Source: Mycobacterium dioxanotrophicus
Lineage (GTDB): Bacteria > Actinomycetota > Actinomycetes > Mycobacteriales > Mycobacteriaceae
NCBI RefSeq assembly: GCF_002157835.1
Contig: NZ_CP020809.1
Location: 4,092,001 to 4,156,000 of the forward strand
Direction of reading: 5' to 3'
DNA: 64,000 bases
The translations under genes were made by a program, and so were the position numbers. Shown here piece after piece: positions 25,417 through 35,581 of the stretch. Numbering within the stretch: position 1 is the stretch's first letter; the number at the start of each line of letters is the position of its first letter. The notes beneath the pieces were generated by a model. That model was not told the DNA's origin, did no database searches, and worked only from the letters and a program-made list of their open reading frames with translations.

Positions 25417-26127
25417 ATGCCCACCCCCACCGTCTCTGCTGTGGCCACCGCACTGGCCGCCGTCCTATTGGCCGGCGGCTGCTCGACTGCGGCTCCCCCG
25501 CCTGCAGGCTCGCCCCCGGCCGCGGAGACAGCCGCCGCCGCGCCGGACCTTCCCTCTGACCCGTCCGCCGCGGTGGCCGATGCGGCTGTAAGGCTGCGCG
25601 CCACGACCGCGGCCGCCATCATGGTGGCCACCACCGGCATAGAGAATCTGATTGCATCGTCCTACGCGGCGCAGGTGAGCACCGACCCGGCTGCCGCGAA
25701 CGGCAACGCCAACCTCATGATCAACGGCGAACGGCAGCAGGCGAACTTCCAAGTCCGAGACGGCGAGCTGTTCCTCGACTCCGCGGACGGAGAACCTATC
25801 GCTGTCGGCCCAGCGCGCGGAAACTTCGACCCGACACTGCTTCTGGACCCGCAGCTGGGCTTGGCGTCGATGATCGAAACAATCTCACCGGTGTCGTTCG
25901 AAAGTCCACAACCGGTCAACGGTGGACAGGTCGCCGGCACGGTGAAACTCCGCGGTGAGCTTCCCGTCGCCGCCGCGGAGGCCGTACTCCCCCGCGACAG
26001 CCTGCGCAACCTGGTATCACTTCCCGTGACACTGTGGCTGGACCCTGACGCCGGCAATGCGCTGGTACAGCTGATCATCACCGCCGGGGGCGGAGCGCTG
26101 ACTCTGCAGATCCGCGACACACACTGA
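25417..26127 (+). CDS. LppX/LprG-family lipoprotein
   Basis: 236 residues. Signal with lipobox LAGGC (C22). Then Ala/Pro-rich linker, and the half-barrel LppX_LprAFG fold: IENLIASSYAAQVSTDP..., GNFDPTLLLDP, ISPVSFESPQPVNGGQVAG and VSLPVTLWLDPDAGNALVQL. The family carries lipids or glycolipids across the mycobacterial periplasm. Its presence points strongly to a Mycobacterium-like host. Convergent with eccC across a terminator. Confidence 0.85.
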   Translation: MPTPTVSAVATALAAVLLAGGCSTAAPPPAGSPPAAETAAAAPDLPSDPSAAVADAAVRLRATTAAAIMVATTGIENLIASSYAAQVSTDPAAANGNANLMINGERQQANFQVRDGELFLDSADGEPIAVGPARGNFDPTLLLDPQLGLASMIETISPVSFESPQPVNGGQVAGTVKLRGELPVAAAEAVLPRDSLRNLVSLPVTLWLDPDAGNALVQLIITAGGGALTLQIRDTH

Positions 26128-26131
26128 TCCC

Positions 26132-26184
26132 GCATACGACAACGCCCCGGCCCAGACAACCGGAACCGGGGCGTTGTCGTATGC
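26132..26184. terminator. Bidirectional hairpin terminator
   Basis: Perfect 19-base stem from 26132 to 26150 with 26166 to 26184. It separates the convergent lipoprotein and eccC genes. Confidence 0.9.
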
Positions 26185-26185
26185 C

Positions 26186-29100
26186 CTACTTCTGTTCGAA
26201 CCTCGCCGCCACCGCATTGACGTCGATGTGTGCCGTCTGCACCATCTCGTACGCGTCCGCGTCGATGATGAGCCTCCCCTGGCCAGGGCGCCACCGAGAA
26301 GGCTTGAGGTGGTACGCCTGCGGGATAGGCATACCCGAGGACGGTTGCCCGGCCAACTGCAGGATCGGGGCCATCATTTTCTCTCGCAGTGCCGCAAGCA
26401 TCGCGGCCGACTTCACCCGGTCGTTGAACCCACCGTCGTCGGAGATGATGAAGTGCACGCCGAGATCAGTGCCCGTCGACAGCAGCTTGGAGACTGTCTG
26501 ATCGCCGACTTCGACAGTGTCGAACACGGTCTTGGCCATGTAGCCCTCGGAGATTGCGTGGAAGTTGTCGATGTACACGTACACCTCCGGACCGGTGAAG
26601 TAGGTCCGGTTGATCAGGTCCTCGGCGGTTGCGTCCTCGCTGGGGCGACGTTGGCCCATCAGCCGCACCAGCATGTCGGCAACATCTTTGAGATCGTCAA
26701 CCGAGCTGACATAGCCAGGCGGACGGATCCGATTGGTTGTGCCGTCCGCGCGAGGCTCACCGAACTTCGCCGGCCGCACGTGACCACGCGCATAGAGGCG
26801 GTCACGTTCGCCGAGTTGCTGACGCAGCGGGTCGATGACGACGATCACGGCGTCCTTCGGCGCGAACTGACGCATCACCGACTCCATGTGCATCCGCAGC
26901 ATATTGGTCTTGCCACAGCCTTTCTCGCCGTACACCAGCAGGTCCTGCGACCTGTTCGGAACGAGCGCGAGTTCCAGGGTGTCCGTCAGGGAGCCCACGG
27001 GGAAATGTGTCTGTACCGGATGACGGTTCGGTGGGACCAGCGGCGCATATACCGACCAGATCGTCTCAAAGTCGATCACCGGGTCTGCGGGCCGGACAAC
27101 AGGCACCTGCTCGGCGGCGAACACCTCGGCCAACTGGTCGCACAGGCCCCGGATCTCGGCGCCATAGTCGTTCACCTCGAACACCGGCATTCCCCTGGCG
27201 AACGAGTCGGGTTCAATTTCGCGGTTGATCGGCACCACCGTTCGCGCCTGCTTGGTGCTGTACGGATCCACCGACCGCCCCGGCTGATCTTGCGGGATCA
27301 GGGTTTTGAGATTCATCCGCAGCTCTGGAGCCATCTTGGCACCGGCGTAATCGGTCGCAGGCAACTGCACACCGCCGGGAACGTCGATGGAGTAGTGAGC
27401 CACGTTGCCGGTGGTGCCGCCGCCGGAAGAATCAGCGGTGAACACCAGGTGCACACCGACAGCAGCGCCGAGGTCGAGGATCGGGCGCAGCAGCTTGGCC
27501 CGTTCGGAACGGTCTTCGCCGAGGAACCCCCCGATGCCGTCGATCAGCACCATCACCCGACCGTATGGGTCACCGGGAACAGGGTTGTCGACTTTTGAGT
27601 CAAGGTAGGCGTCCACCGAGGAGACTGCACGGTCCACCATCGCTTCACGGCGAAGCCCGATGACTCGCCGGGCCTCACCCAGGATCCGCGACACTCCATC
27701 AGCGCTGCCGGGGGCCGCATACGACGCTACGTTCGGGCTGTTTTTGACCTCGCCCAGCTTGCCGGTTCCGAAGTCGGCGAGCATAAACGCCAGCCGGCCG
27801 GGCCCGTACTGCAGGCAGCCACAGATGACCAACGTCTGCAACAACGTGGTGCGCCCCGACTTACCGCCACCGGCAATAACCTGGTGCGGCAGAGCGCCGC
27901 TGAAGTCCATGAACCATGGCAAGCGGGTGTGCTTCTCAGGCACATCGAGGTCGCCGATGCGGATACTCAGCCCCACAGAGGAACGGCTCAGATTCAGTGT
28001 CGGCAGACTCAAAGGCTCACGCAGTGAGGGCTTCCACAAGTCGAGCACCTTCATGTCCGCCAGTCGAGAAACCTTCTCCAGCAGTACGTCACTCATCCTG
28101 TCGCCGGTCTCCTCCTGCTTGACGTTGACGACTTCGCCGTCGACGACCGTTGGAGTGAAGCTGCGTTCGGTGAACAGGGCGAACGGCAGGACCGCCTCTA
28201 CGATCGCCTCATCCGAATCGCCGCCCGAGCGGGCGCGTTCGACCACCGTCTTGCGAATATAGGCGGCCTCGTGATGGAACGCCGCGACCTCGACCGGGCC
28301 GTGGTCGGTGGTGAACTTGCGCAGGATCTTGCCCTTGAGGTTGCCTTTGATCATCCGAGCCGCGTCGTCGGTGCCGAGCATCACGTTCGAATGCTGGGGC
28401 GAGTTCACCGCCAACGAGTAGCGGAACGTCAAGTGCTGCAGAAGATCACCAAGCACGGACTGGTCAATGTACTGACTGCACATGACCAGGTGCATGCCCA
28501 GTGAACGGCCAACGCGGCCGACACGGGTCAGCAGTTCCAGGTATCCCGGACGTTTCTTGAGGAATTCACCGAACTCGTCGATGACGACAATCAGGTCCGG
28601 CACCGGAGGCCACAGCGGATCGTTGGGATGTTTCTGCTGCTGCTCGCGGTATTCGAAGATGTCCTTGCATCCCTTTTCGCCGGTGATGAACTCCTCGCGA
28701 CGGGTGACCTCACCATCGATCACCGCGCCGAGACGATCCACCAGCTCTGCGGTGTGCTCCAGATCGGAGATGTTGGCCACCACGTGCGGAATCCGGTCGG
28801 GGTCCATCCCCAGGAATGTCGAACCGCCTTTGAAGTCAGCGAGGATAAGCGCCACCTTGTCGGGCCCGTACAAGGCGAGTAGCGCCAGCACGATTGCCCG
28901 CAGGAAGTACGACTTTCCCGATCCGGTGCGGCCGGCGATCGCCCCGTGTGGGCCGTTTCCGTCGCGGTTCTCCTCGTAGAAGTTCAGGAAGCTCAGCTCG
29001 GGGGTGAGTTCATCGCCCTTGCGCAGGTAGCCGAACGGAACTTTGATCTCGTCGGTGAACGCGTTGGACTTCCACACTTTGATGAGGTCGTGAGTTTCGA

Positions 29101-30415
29101 TGTTGCCTATCGCGATGGCTTCGAAGAAGTCCGGGATGTGTTCGGCCCGTTCATCCTGGACTCCGCCTCCGGCGCCGTAGCCTTTCGGGCGGTGCTGATA
29201 CATCGCACGCGCGAACGTCTCGGCCAGCGTCGCCGAAGCGGAATCGGCCGCCGCGGCGTCGTAGTCTTCGAGCGTCGACACGCGGCCGTTCTTGAGCAGA
29301 ATGCGCGACCGTTCCTCAGAGACCAGATCGGTGCCGTAGCGCACCACCAGCCATGTCATGCCGTCCATCCCGCCGGCCATCGTCGCCGGCCATGCCACCA
29401 TCTGCTCAGGGGTATCGACAATCACCAGCAAGTGCGGTGGCCGATCATCCCCGCCGGAACGGATTCGCTCGATCACAGCTGCGTGGCGCACCGCGAACTC
29501 GTCCAGACTGCGCCACGCCAGCAGGCGTGGGCCGGTCCCCTTCTCCACCTTTGAAGTGTCCTCGAGGTGCGGCAGCCACTTGATCCATTCCCATGCCTTC
29601 GGATCGTCGGTGATGACACCGATATTCAGATCACTGGGTCGGTGGTTGAACGCCAGGCTCATCACCATTGCCCGCACCAGATCCAGGCGCGCCGACTCGT
29701 CACCGCGCAGCGCGTAAGCAGGCCACTCGCTCAAGCGCACGTCGATCGGAAGGTTGGCCACCACCGACAATGTGTTCATTGCCCGCTGGTATCGGACCAG
29801 GGTGACCGGTTCGGTCATCTCGATCACCATCTCCTCAGCCTTGGGCAGCTTCGGGAACAGCGGAGCCACACCGATGCCCACCCGGGCCCGCAGGAACGGG
29901 TTCGCCGTCAGATGCTTGACGTCCGGATCCTGTTCGCTCTCAGGGGGAACCACCCGGCCGATGTCCGGATTCGGGTCGGCCTGCCACATTTCCTCGGTTC
30001 CCACCAGCGACAGGAGATCCGAAGGATGAGGGAAGCAGGTGGTGCGCAGATCATGCATCGCCCGGCCCTGGTCGTGGATTTCGGCGCGCCGCTCCCGCAA
30101 GTCCAGGTCGTAGCGCTCGATTTCCTGCTCGATGTCGCCACCGGACGCACCCCCACGCTGGGTGCTCAGATGCATGATCAACATCATCATCATCATCGGA
30201 ACGCTGACCAGAACCGAGGTGATCGCGCGGACACCCAACAGCGCCATGCCCCCCACCATCGCGACCATGACTCCGACCATGAGAAGCGGAAGCATCCGTT
30301 GCCAGGTGGGGCGGCGGTCCGGCTCCGGCGCGGGTAGCGGTGCCGGGATCTCCACCCCGGTCGGACTGAGCTGTGTCTGCGGCCGTGGTGCTGGCCGGAA
30401 CTCGTTGAACAACAC
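26186..30415 (-). CDS. eccC: Type VII secretion ATPase EccC
   Basis: 1409 residues; GTG start after GAAGGAAGG. Two transmembrane segments near 43-62 and 64-82 are followed by three FtsK/SpoIIIE ATPase domains. Walker A motifs are GRTGSGKS (495-502), GGGKSGRTT (about 849-857) and GEKGCGKT (1163-1170); Walker B VVIDEFGEF (611-619) belongs to domain 1. This is the fused EccCa-EccCb form. It drives export of Esx substrates with EccB, EccD and EccE, which except EccB are not in this window. Downstream of eccB in one operon. Confidence 0.95.
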   Translation of the reverse strand: MLFNEFRPAPRPQTQLSPTGVEIPAPLPAPEPDRRPTWQRMLPLLMVGVMVAMVGGMALLGVRAITSVLVSVPMMMMMLIMHLSTQRGGASGGDIEQEIERYDLDLRERRAEIHDQGRAMHDLRTTCFPHPSDLLSLVGTEEMWQADPNPDIGRVVPPESEQDPDVKHLTANPFLRARVGIGVAPLFPKLPKAEEMVIEMTEPVTLVRYQRAMNTLSVVANLPIDVRLSEWPAYALRGDESARLDLVRAMVMSLAFNHRPSDLNIGVITDDPKAWEWIKWLPHLEDTSKVEKGTGPRLLAWRSLDEFAVRHAAVIERIRSGGDDRPPHLLVIVDTPEQMVAWPATMAGGMDGMTWLVVRYGTDLVSEERSRILLKNGRVSTLEDYDAAAADSASATLAETFARAMYQHRPKGYGAGGGVQDERAEHIPDFFEAIAIGNIETHDLIKVWKSNAFTDEIKVPFGYLRKGDELTPELSFLNFYEENRDGNGPHGAIAGRTGSGKSYFLRAIVLALLALYGPDKVALILADFKGGSTFLGMDPDRIPHVVANISDLEHTAELVDRLGAVIDGEVTRREEFITGEKGCKDIFEYREQQQKHPNDPLWPPVPDLIVVIDEFGEFLKKRPGYLELLTRVGRVGRSLGMHLVMCSQYIDQSVLGDLLQHLTFRYSLAVNSPQHSNVMLGTDDAARMIKGNLKGKILRKFTTDHGPVEVAAFHHEAAYIRKTVVERARSGGDSDEAIVEAVLPFALFTERSFTPTVVDGEVVNVKQEETGDRMSDVLLEKVSRLADMKVLDLWKPSLREPLSLPTLNLSRSSVGLSIRIGDLDVPEKHTRLPWFMDFSGALPHQVIAGGGKSGRTTLLQTLVICGCLQYGPGRLAFMLADFGTGKLGEVKNSPNVASYAAPGSADGVSRILGEARRVIGLRREAMVDRAVSSVDAYLDSKVDNPVPGDPYGRVMVLIDGIGGFLGEDRSERAKLLRPILDLGAAVGVHLVFTADSSGGGTTGNVAHYSIDVPGGVQLPATDYAGAKMAPELRMNLKTLIPQDQPGRSVDPYSTKQARTVVPINREIEPDSFARGMPVFEVNDYGAEIRGLCDQLAEVFAAEQVPVVRPADPVIDFETIWSVYAPLVPPNRHPVQTHFPVGSLTDTLELALVPNRSQDLLVYGEKGCGKTNMLRMHMESVMRQFAPKDAVIVVIDPLRQQLGERDRLYARGHVRPAKFGEPRADGTTNRIRPPGYVSSVDDLKDVADMLVRLMGQRRPSEDATAEDLINRTYFTGPEVYVYIDNFHAISEGYMAKTVFDTVEVGDQTVSKLLSTGTDLGVHFIISDDGGFNDRVKSAAMLAALREKMMAPILQLAGQPSSGMPIPQAYHLKPSRWRPGQGRLIIDADAYEMVQTAHIDVNAVAARFEQK

Positions 30416-30452
30416 GGAAGGTCCTTCCTTCGAAGCAGGTCAGGGTGTCGGA

Positions 30453-32114
30453 TCAGCCGGCGGCATCAGCAGTGGGCGCCGGGACGGCGGAGGCAGAATC
30501 GGTGTGCGCTTCGGTCTCCTCCGGCGCCGAATCGTCAGGCGGCGCGGCCGGCGGCGGGGTCTGGACCCCAGTAGGACTAGGGGCTTGCGCGGGCGGGCCC
30601 TGGTTGGCGGTCCTCGCCGGACTCGGTACCTGAGAGAATGGCTTGATCGTTCCCTGCATCACCTGTGCGTTCTTGATCGACAACGTGGCCCCGGGCGCAT
30701 ACAGCTTGGCCACCGACCACGGGATCGGGGTCGGAAAGACGTTCTCGAGTCCAAGCGCCTTCACTGTCGGGTCGTAGGAGACGTCGAGCTTGTTGCCGCT
30801 GTCTGGAATCACCGCATCGATCGGGAAGCGGGTCCCGTTCGGGTCGATCCACAACACCTGTTCGGCGGCCACCGAATCAGCGGCGTCCCCGGTGACGCGG
30901 GCATACCAGCCATAGCCCGGTCGCGTGATCGCGTCGGTGGCCTGCTCGGCGGTTCCCTCGTTGGGCAGCAGGCGCACAGTCGAGATACGTCCCGCTTCAG
31001 TCAGCGGCATCTTCGAGTTGGTGAAAACCCGTGTGTGCGCCGCCAATTCACCACGAGTCTTAGTCCAGCTCCAGCACAGCGCTGGATTCGAGACGAGGGT
31101 CGGCACCGACGACGGGAACCGGCCGTCGTCGACGATCGACACGCGTTCGAAGGTCTGCACTGTGGCGGGATCATCGATCAGCCGCTGTGCAGCACCGACA
31201 TTGACCATCATCTGGGCCAGCACGGGTCCCACTTGCTGAATTCCGGTGCGGCCCACCAGATAGAAGGCGCGGGCCCCTGATGCGGTGGACACCGTCAACA
31301 CGTCGCCGATAGCCGATCCGGGGACCGCTTCGCTTGGCTGGCCCTGATCAGCCAGCTGCGGTGCGGTCAGGACCGGCGAGGCCGAAATCGCCCCCAGTAG
31401 TGCCGGGGACACCACCGCGGCCGAGTCAATGCGAGCGGGAGTCAGACCTAGGGCGGCTTGTGCGGCGAAGTCGCCGCGGCCCACTTGTGCGCGGGTGTCA
31501 CGGTAGATCAACCACAGCTGAGAAGGATCGGTGGACGGTCGAACCAGAACTGCCCGCGTCTGGCCAAGGTCCTCTCCACCTTCCAACATGTCTTTCCCAG
31601 CGATGACCGCGGTGGTGATGTCACCGGAGCGCAGCAGCGACAACGGCACAGCGGTGTCGCGCCAGTCGCACACCGTCCAGGCAGCCTCTTCATCGGTACG
31701 CGGCGTAAGCAGGTTCGGCGCATTGGGGATTCCCATCAGTGGGCCAGTCGGCATCGAACGTAGCGCCGTATCGGTGACGACCTTCGCATCGTCGGCCTTG
31801 CCCACAATCAGCCTCGCGGAGGCGAGGTTGGTCACCGGGTGCAGGCGCCCATTGAACTGGACGAACATTCCACCGCTGCGGGTCGTGACAATCTCGGCGA
31901 CACTGCCATCGGGTTTCGGACTGATCAGCGACACCACGAACGCCGCGACCAGGATAAGGATGCCGCCTCCGAAGCCCAGCCCGAGCCAGCCGCGCATTCG
32001 CCTCAAAGGGGAACCTAGGCCCCGCACGTCCTGACGCGACAGGGCTTCGTCGACACGATTCAATTCGCGCCTATATCCCTTGATCTGCCGCGGGGTTGTC
32101 AGATACCAGGGCAC
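30453..32114 (-). CDS. eccB: Type VII secretion core component EccB
   Basis: 553 residues; GTG start after GAGGAGG. The cytoplasmic start LTTPRQIKGYRRELNRVDEALSRQD matches the EccB N-terminus, followed by one transmembrane segment (about 42-65) and a long periplasmic domain with CDW and two extended repeats. EccB anchors the secretion pore and has ATPase-like periplasmic activity in some species. Precedes eccC by 37 bases. Plasmid-encoded ESX systems that carry few core genes are known among mycobacteria; here only B and C are visible. Confidence 0.95.
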   Translation of the reverse strand: MPWYLTTPRQIKGYRRELNRVDEALSRQDVRGLGSPLRRMRGWLGLGFGGGILILVAAFVVSLISPKPDGSVAEIVTTRSGGMFVQFNGRLHPVTNLASARLIVGKADDAKVVTDTALRSMPTGPLMGIPNAPNLLTPRTDEEAAWTVCDWRDTAVPLSLLRSGDITTAVIAGKDMLEGGEDLGQTRAVLVRPSTDPSQLWLIYRDTRAQVGRGDFAAQAALGLTPARIDSAAVVSPALLGAISASPVLTAPQLADQGQPSEAVPGSAIGDVLTVSTASGARAFYLVGRTGIQQVGPVLAQMMVNVGAAQRLIDDPATVQTFERVSIVDDGRFPSSVPTLVSNPALCWSWTKTRGELAAHTRVFTNSKMPLTEAGRISTVRLLPNEGTAEQATDAITRPGYGWYARVTGDAADSVAAEQVLWIDPNGTRFPIDAVIPDSGNKLDVSYDPTVKALGLENVFPTPIPWSVAKLYAPGATLSIKNAQVMQGTIKPFSQVPSPARTANQGPPAQAPSPTGVQTPPPAAPPDDSAPEETEAHTDSASAVPAPTADAAG

Positions 32115-32406
32115 CCGATACCTCCTCGATCACCGGCGCCGGGCCTGTTGCGAGCGGCGCGTTCGGGGGCTGAGCGTGGTCGATTGATCCGCCACGGCGC
32201 GGGTGGGGCGCGGGTTAGCACACCCGTCATGTACGTGATGGGCGTGGCACTGCATGTAGTGATGTGCGTATCGGGGCTCGTAGGGTGACCGAAAACGCTG
32301 TATCCCCCATCATTCCCGGTGGGTTCCCTCCACAGCTGGGACAACCTGTACAGGCCACGCGCGCCTTGCAGCGCCTGTTCCCGTCACATACGATCAAGCC
32401 AAAGAC
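32115..32406. promoter_or_regulatory. Divergent region between eccB and XRE gene
   Basis: About 290 bases with promoters for eccB and the 32452 regulator. No gene recognised. ATGT-GTGATG repeats occur around 32228-32270. Confidence 0.4.
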
Positions 32407-32421
32407 TCTCTACTTTAGAGA
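32407..32421 (+). promoter_or_regulatory. TCTCTA-NNN-TAGAGA palindrome, site 4
   Basis: TCTCTACTTTAGAGA, 30 bases before the XRE gene start; likely autoregulation. Confidence 0.8.
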
Positions 32422-32451
32422 TTACGTACGACACGACGGAGACACTCGACG

Positions 32452-32781
32452 ATGACCACCTCAGGCGCGCGCCTCGCGCAGGGCATCCGCGCCCAGAAGC
32501 GGCCTCGGCTGACCGACGCGCGGATCGGGGCAACAATTCGTATCGAACGCCAGAACCGCGGAATCAGCCAGAACCAGCTCTCCCGTGACACCGGGATCGA
32601 CGTAAGGGTGCTCTCGCGTATCGAGCTCGGTCAGCGCCCCTGCCGCGCCACCGAGCTGTCCACCATTGCCGCGGCCTTGCCCATCCCGGTGGACAAGCTG
32701 CTAGAGCAAGCCCGCCAGCGCACCATCACACAGGCTTCTGATGGCCGGCGCCGCAAGGCCAAGAACAGTGCAATCGTCTGA
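32452..32781 (+). CDS. XRE-family helix-turn-helix regulator
   Basis: 109 residues; ATG at 32452. Helix-turn-helix IRIERQNRGISQNQLSRDTGIDVRVLSRIELGQRPCRATEL is a Cro/C1 type. It shares VLSRIE[LI]G[QD]RPCR with the regulator at 35959, so the two are paralogues. Its promoter has palindrome site 4; it may repress itself and the other eight sites. Lysine-rich tail. Confidence 0.88.
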   Translation: MTTSGARLAQGIRAQKRPRLTDARIGATIRIERQNRGISQNQLSRDTGIDVRVLSRIELGQRPCRATELSTIAAALPIPVDKLLEQARQRTITQASDGRRRKAKNSAIV

Positions 32782-33047
32782 TGCGACCCGACATCAGAAG
32801 CAACATCGCATTCCGGGACGCCGGCGCACACTCCTGAGCTATACGCCGACCGCCACCGCTAGCTCGCTCGAATCATGATGCCGCACGGTGGGCAGAAACC
32901 GGCTGAGTTTGACTGCCAATTCGGGAGTCGATTGATGACGGATCTCAGCGTCGGCGTGCCGCGTCGATATGGGTGACTGTGGATCCCAGAGTCTCTGTCG
33001 ACCGGGGTTCTCGGGCAGGATGTCGGTGGGCATGGGACGGTACTGGG

Positions 33048-33449
33048 ATGACCACGTTTGTCATCGATGCGCCGGTGGCCATCAAATTGGCCGCCGGTGG
33101 AACGACGATTCCGCCGCAGCACAGCCTGACCGCTCCCACACTGATGCGTTCGCAAGCCCTGGCGCTGGTCTACGAATCGGTGCGCCGAGGCGAGATCGGC
33201 GAACGGGTCGGCCGGAAGGTTCTCGATGATATCCGCGGGCTGCGGATTCGGCTCCTCGGCGACCGATCGATGCAGGACCACGCATGGCGAATAGCCGCCA
33301 AGTTGAACTGGTCGGACACATACCGGGCCGAATACATCGCGCTGACCCAACTGCAAGCAGATGCGCTGGCCACCGCAGATACCAAACTCGCCACCGCGGC
33401 ACGCGCATTCGTCAAGACCGCGTCTATTGACGACATCCTCCGGCTATAG
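33048..33449 (+). CDS. PIN-domain ribonuclease-like protein
   Basis: 133 residues; ATG at 33048 with a weak ribosome site. VIDAPVAIKL gives the first acidic residue; further D residues near ADTKLA follow the VapC layout (D, E, D, D). PIN proteins cut RNA and are often toxins. No clear antitoxin precedes it; the 260-base gap before it holds only weak reading frames. May be an orphan or pair with the XRE protein. Confidence 0.7.
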   Translation: MTTFVIDAPVAIKLAAGGTTIPPQHSLTAPTLMRSQALALVYESVRRGEIGERVGRKVLDDIRGLRIRLLGDRSMQDHAWRIAAKLNWSDTYRAEYIALTQLQADALATADTKLATAARAFVKTASIDDILRL

Positions 33450-34230
33450 GTCAGGGAGTACGTCAGGGTCGGCGCCCGGCTTTCGGTTTGAGGTGCCGGG
33501 GGCCGACGTTGCCTTGCCGGGGTGACTCTTGAATTCGTGATCAATCGACCCCCCGAATTGGCAGTCGAAACTAACCGGCACTGAGAATTACGGCGACCCA
33601 CGGTGACACCAGCCGCCCACCCTCAGCACCGAATAGTCTTGATGGGCCACACCGCCGGTTGCTCGCACAAAATCGACGAGGTTGCCGGAATTCTCACGCC
33701 GATCCGCGAAGCCGGCACCCGGAACTTCATCCGCGTCGACGGGCGCGTCGACCTCAGCGAGGCGGCAACTGGCGATGATCACGGCCGTCGCCATTCGCAG
33801 CAGCCGACGCAGTTCTCGTGCGCTCCCTGCATGCCGTTCTCGGCGGCGAGATACGTGAGGGCTTGTCGCTGCTGTGTTTCCGATATCGGCGCGTCGTCGC
33901 CCCGGTGAGCATCTCAGCCTCCCTGCGCTGGTCCCACTTTCCCACCTGATCGGGCTGGCCGTTGCGTCCATGTGGCGGACACACCTCTCAGAACACGGCG
34001 CACCACTGCTTGTCGATGGCCGATACGCCGACGTCGAGACCGGCTGACCGAGCCGACCGCGGCCCTCCCCACGGTGCCGGAAGGGGCGCCTCGGATCGCC
34101 TCCGACTACTGCAGCCAGTGGAGATCCCATCGAGCCCTCCTCGGGGGTCCGGGACTCGCCCGCCGGACACGCAGCATCCCTGGCGCTTTCGCGCATTCGT
34201 TTCCGGTTCAGCCGGCCGGCATGGTTCGCC
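33450..34230. other. Gene-poor stretch, nothing recognised
   Basis: About 780 bases. Overlapping reading frames occur on both strands but none has both a sound start and protein-like sequence. Confidence 0.5.
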
Positions 34231-34600
34231 GCTCGCTAGACCTCCCCGAGTTTCTCCGTAAATTACCCATTTGACCTGCGGTAACTGTCAGTAAATCGGT
34301 GACTTTTCGGTTCACCTGCACCAATGCGTAGCCGTCGTGGGAATGGGGGGTGCCTCTGACAACCCAGCGTGACAGAAGGAAACAGGGTCTATAGGTGAAA
34401 GCTCATTAGTTAGTTGTTCTAGATACACATCTTTACCTGCATTCTCTCTGAAACAGAGAATATCCTCTGCCGGAGGCACCCCCCATTCCCACGACAGATG
34501 CGTGTTTGCCCAGCTGAGCCGTGAAGTAACCAGATCGGTGACAGTTCCCGCAGGTCAAACGGGGAATTTACATCGAAACACGGGGAGGTTCAGCGCGACC
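34231..34600. repeat. Large inverted repeat with AT-richer centre
   Basis: Left arm 34231-34356 and right arm 34473-34600. The inner 23 bases (34334-34356 and 34473-34495) are perfectly complementary, and an outer block containing TTTGACCTGCGG and GTAAATT pairs with few mismatches. The middle of each arm is diverged. The 116-base centre includes ATTCTCT and AGAGAAT seven bases apart, a relative of the TCTCTA palindrome. Origin, partition site or MITE are possible. Confidence 0.85.
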
Positions 34601-35164
34601 GGGACAATTTACATCCGACAAATCCAGCCGGAAAACAGGAACCGGACACGAGAACCGATCTGTCGAAAGTTTGTTCGGAAAGACGGATGCGGGACTCGTG
34701 AGACGACAAGTTGGGAGCGCATCGGACGCCCCTACGCGGGGGCGTCGCCGCCGCAGTGGCGGGGGTACCCCGAGGCACATTGGCAGCAGCAGTGCGTGTC
34801 GCCGGCCGGTGCTGCTCGACGGTGAGCCCGGACGCATCCTCGGTCTCGATTTGGGCTCCGCTCGCGTAGCACGACGCGACACCGGGGCGAGGAGGTCGAA
34901 CTCTCGTGGCCCGCCAGGGTCCGGAGAGTCGCATCGATCGGAGCCGGCCGCAAAACCGATCAGCAGCGGCGGCAGGACCTGTTGCACTCAGCCGGGTCGA
35001 CTGATCGCCTTCGGGGGGCGTACCCGCATCGGAAGGCGGGGCTCCCGCTGGAACCACCTCGGGTCCAGACACGTCGGCAGGGATCGGGGTCTGGACCCGA
35101 GGCATCCACGGGGCGCCGCGGGGGATCTGGAACTGGGCACGTCGACCGAACTGTGTGCTCGGAC
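34601..35164. other. Gene-poor stretch next to the inverted repeat
   Basis: About 560 bases with only poor overlapping frames. AATTTACATC is repeated at 34565-34574 and 34606-34615, across the arm edge. Confidence 0.45.
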
Positions 35165-35581
35165 CTATGCCCGAGGTGGCCCGGGATCTTCGGGCGGTGT
35201 GTTCGCAACGACCGGCAGATGCATGTAGTGGGTGAACTGGCCCTGGTAAGCACCTGGGCCGCCGAACTTCACCCCGCCACCTTCACCGGAGGACACCGCT
35301 GTACCGTCGGGCAACGTCACCGCGGTGTGCGACGCGTTCCACCCAATCACCAGGGCATTGGGTGCTGCGCCATGGACGAACCCGCGGGAAGCTAGTTCGG
35401 ATGCCTCGTTGGCGGTGCTGAATCGGCCCGAGAATGGGTCGCGTCCCACCGCGGTGTTCGCTACCCAGGACGCCAACCCAGAACAGTCGGTTCCCGCGGC
35501 GCTATTGCCCCCGGGGATGTACGGAGTTCCCTGGACCTTGGACAGAAGGACCAGGATCGCTGCGATCGCGTCTGGTGTCAT
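35165..35581 (-). CDS. NlpC/P60-family hydrolase (C40 peptidase)
   Basis: 138 residues; ATG after GGAGACAG. Catalytic Cys in GTDCSGL (C33) and His in NASHTAV (H85), a typical NlpC/P60 domain with nothing else. It cuts peptidoglycan stem peptides. No signal peptide is visible, so export may go through the type VII system or lysis. Mobile elements use such enzymes for conjugation or lysis. C-terminal tail is Pro-rich. Confidence 0.82.
   Translation of the reverse strand: MTPDAIAAILVLLSKVQGTPYIPGGNSAAGTDCSGLASWVANTAVGRDPFSGRFSTANEASELASRGFVHGAAPNALVIGWNASHTAVTLPDGTAVSSGEGGGVKFGGPGAYQGQFTHYMHLPVVANTPPEDPGPPRA

Noticed and set aside
26174..27598. 474-codon plus-strand frame opposite eccC
   Set aside because: Antisense to EccC; His/Arg-rich shadow composition.
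33603..33908. Plus-strand 101-codon frame in the gene-poor stretch
   Set aside because: Start MTPAAHPQH has no ribosome site and the sequence is not better than its antisense frames.
34590..35105. Pro-rich minus-strand frame downstream of the NlpC gene
   Set aside because: The first 60 codons look plausible but the rest is Arg/Ser-rich and crosses into the inverted repeat arm; no start signal.
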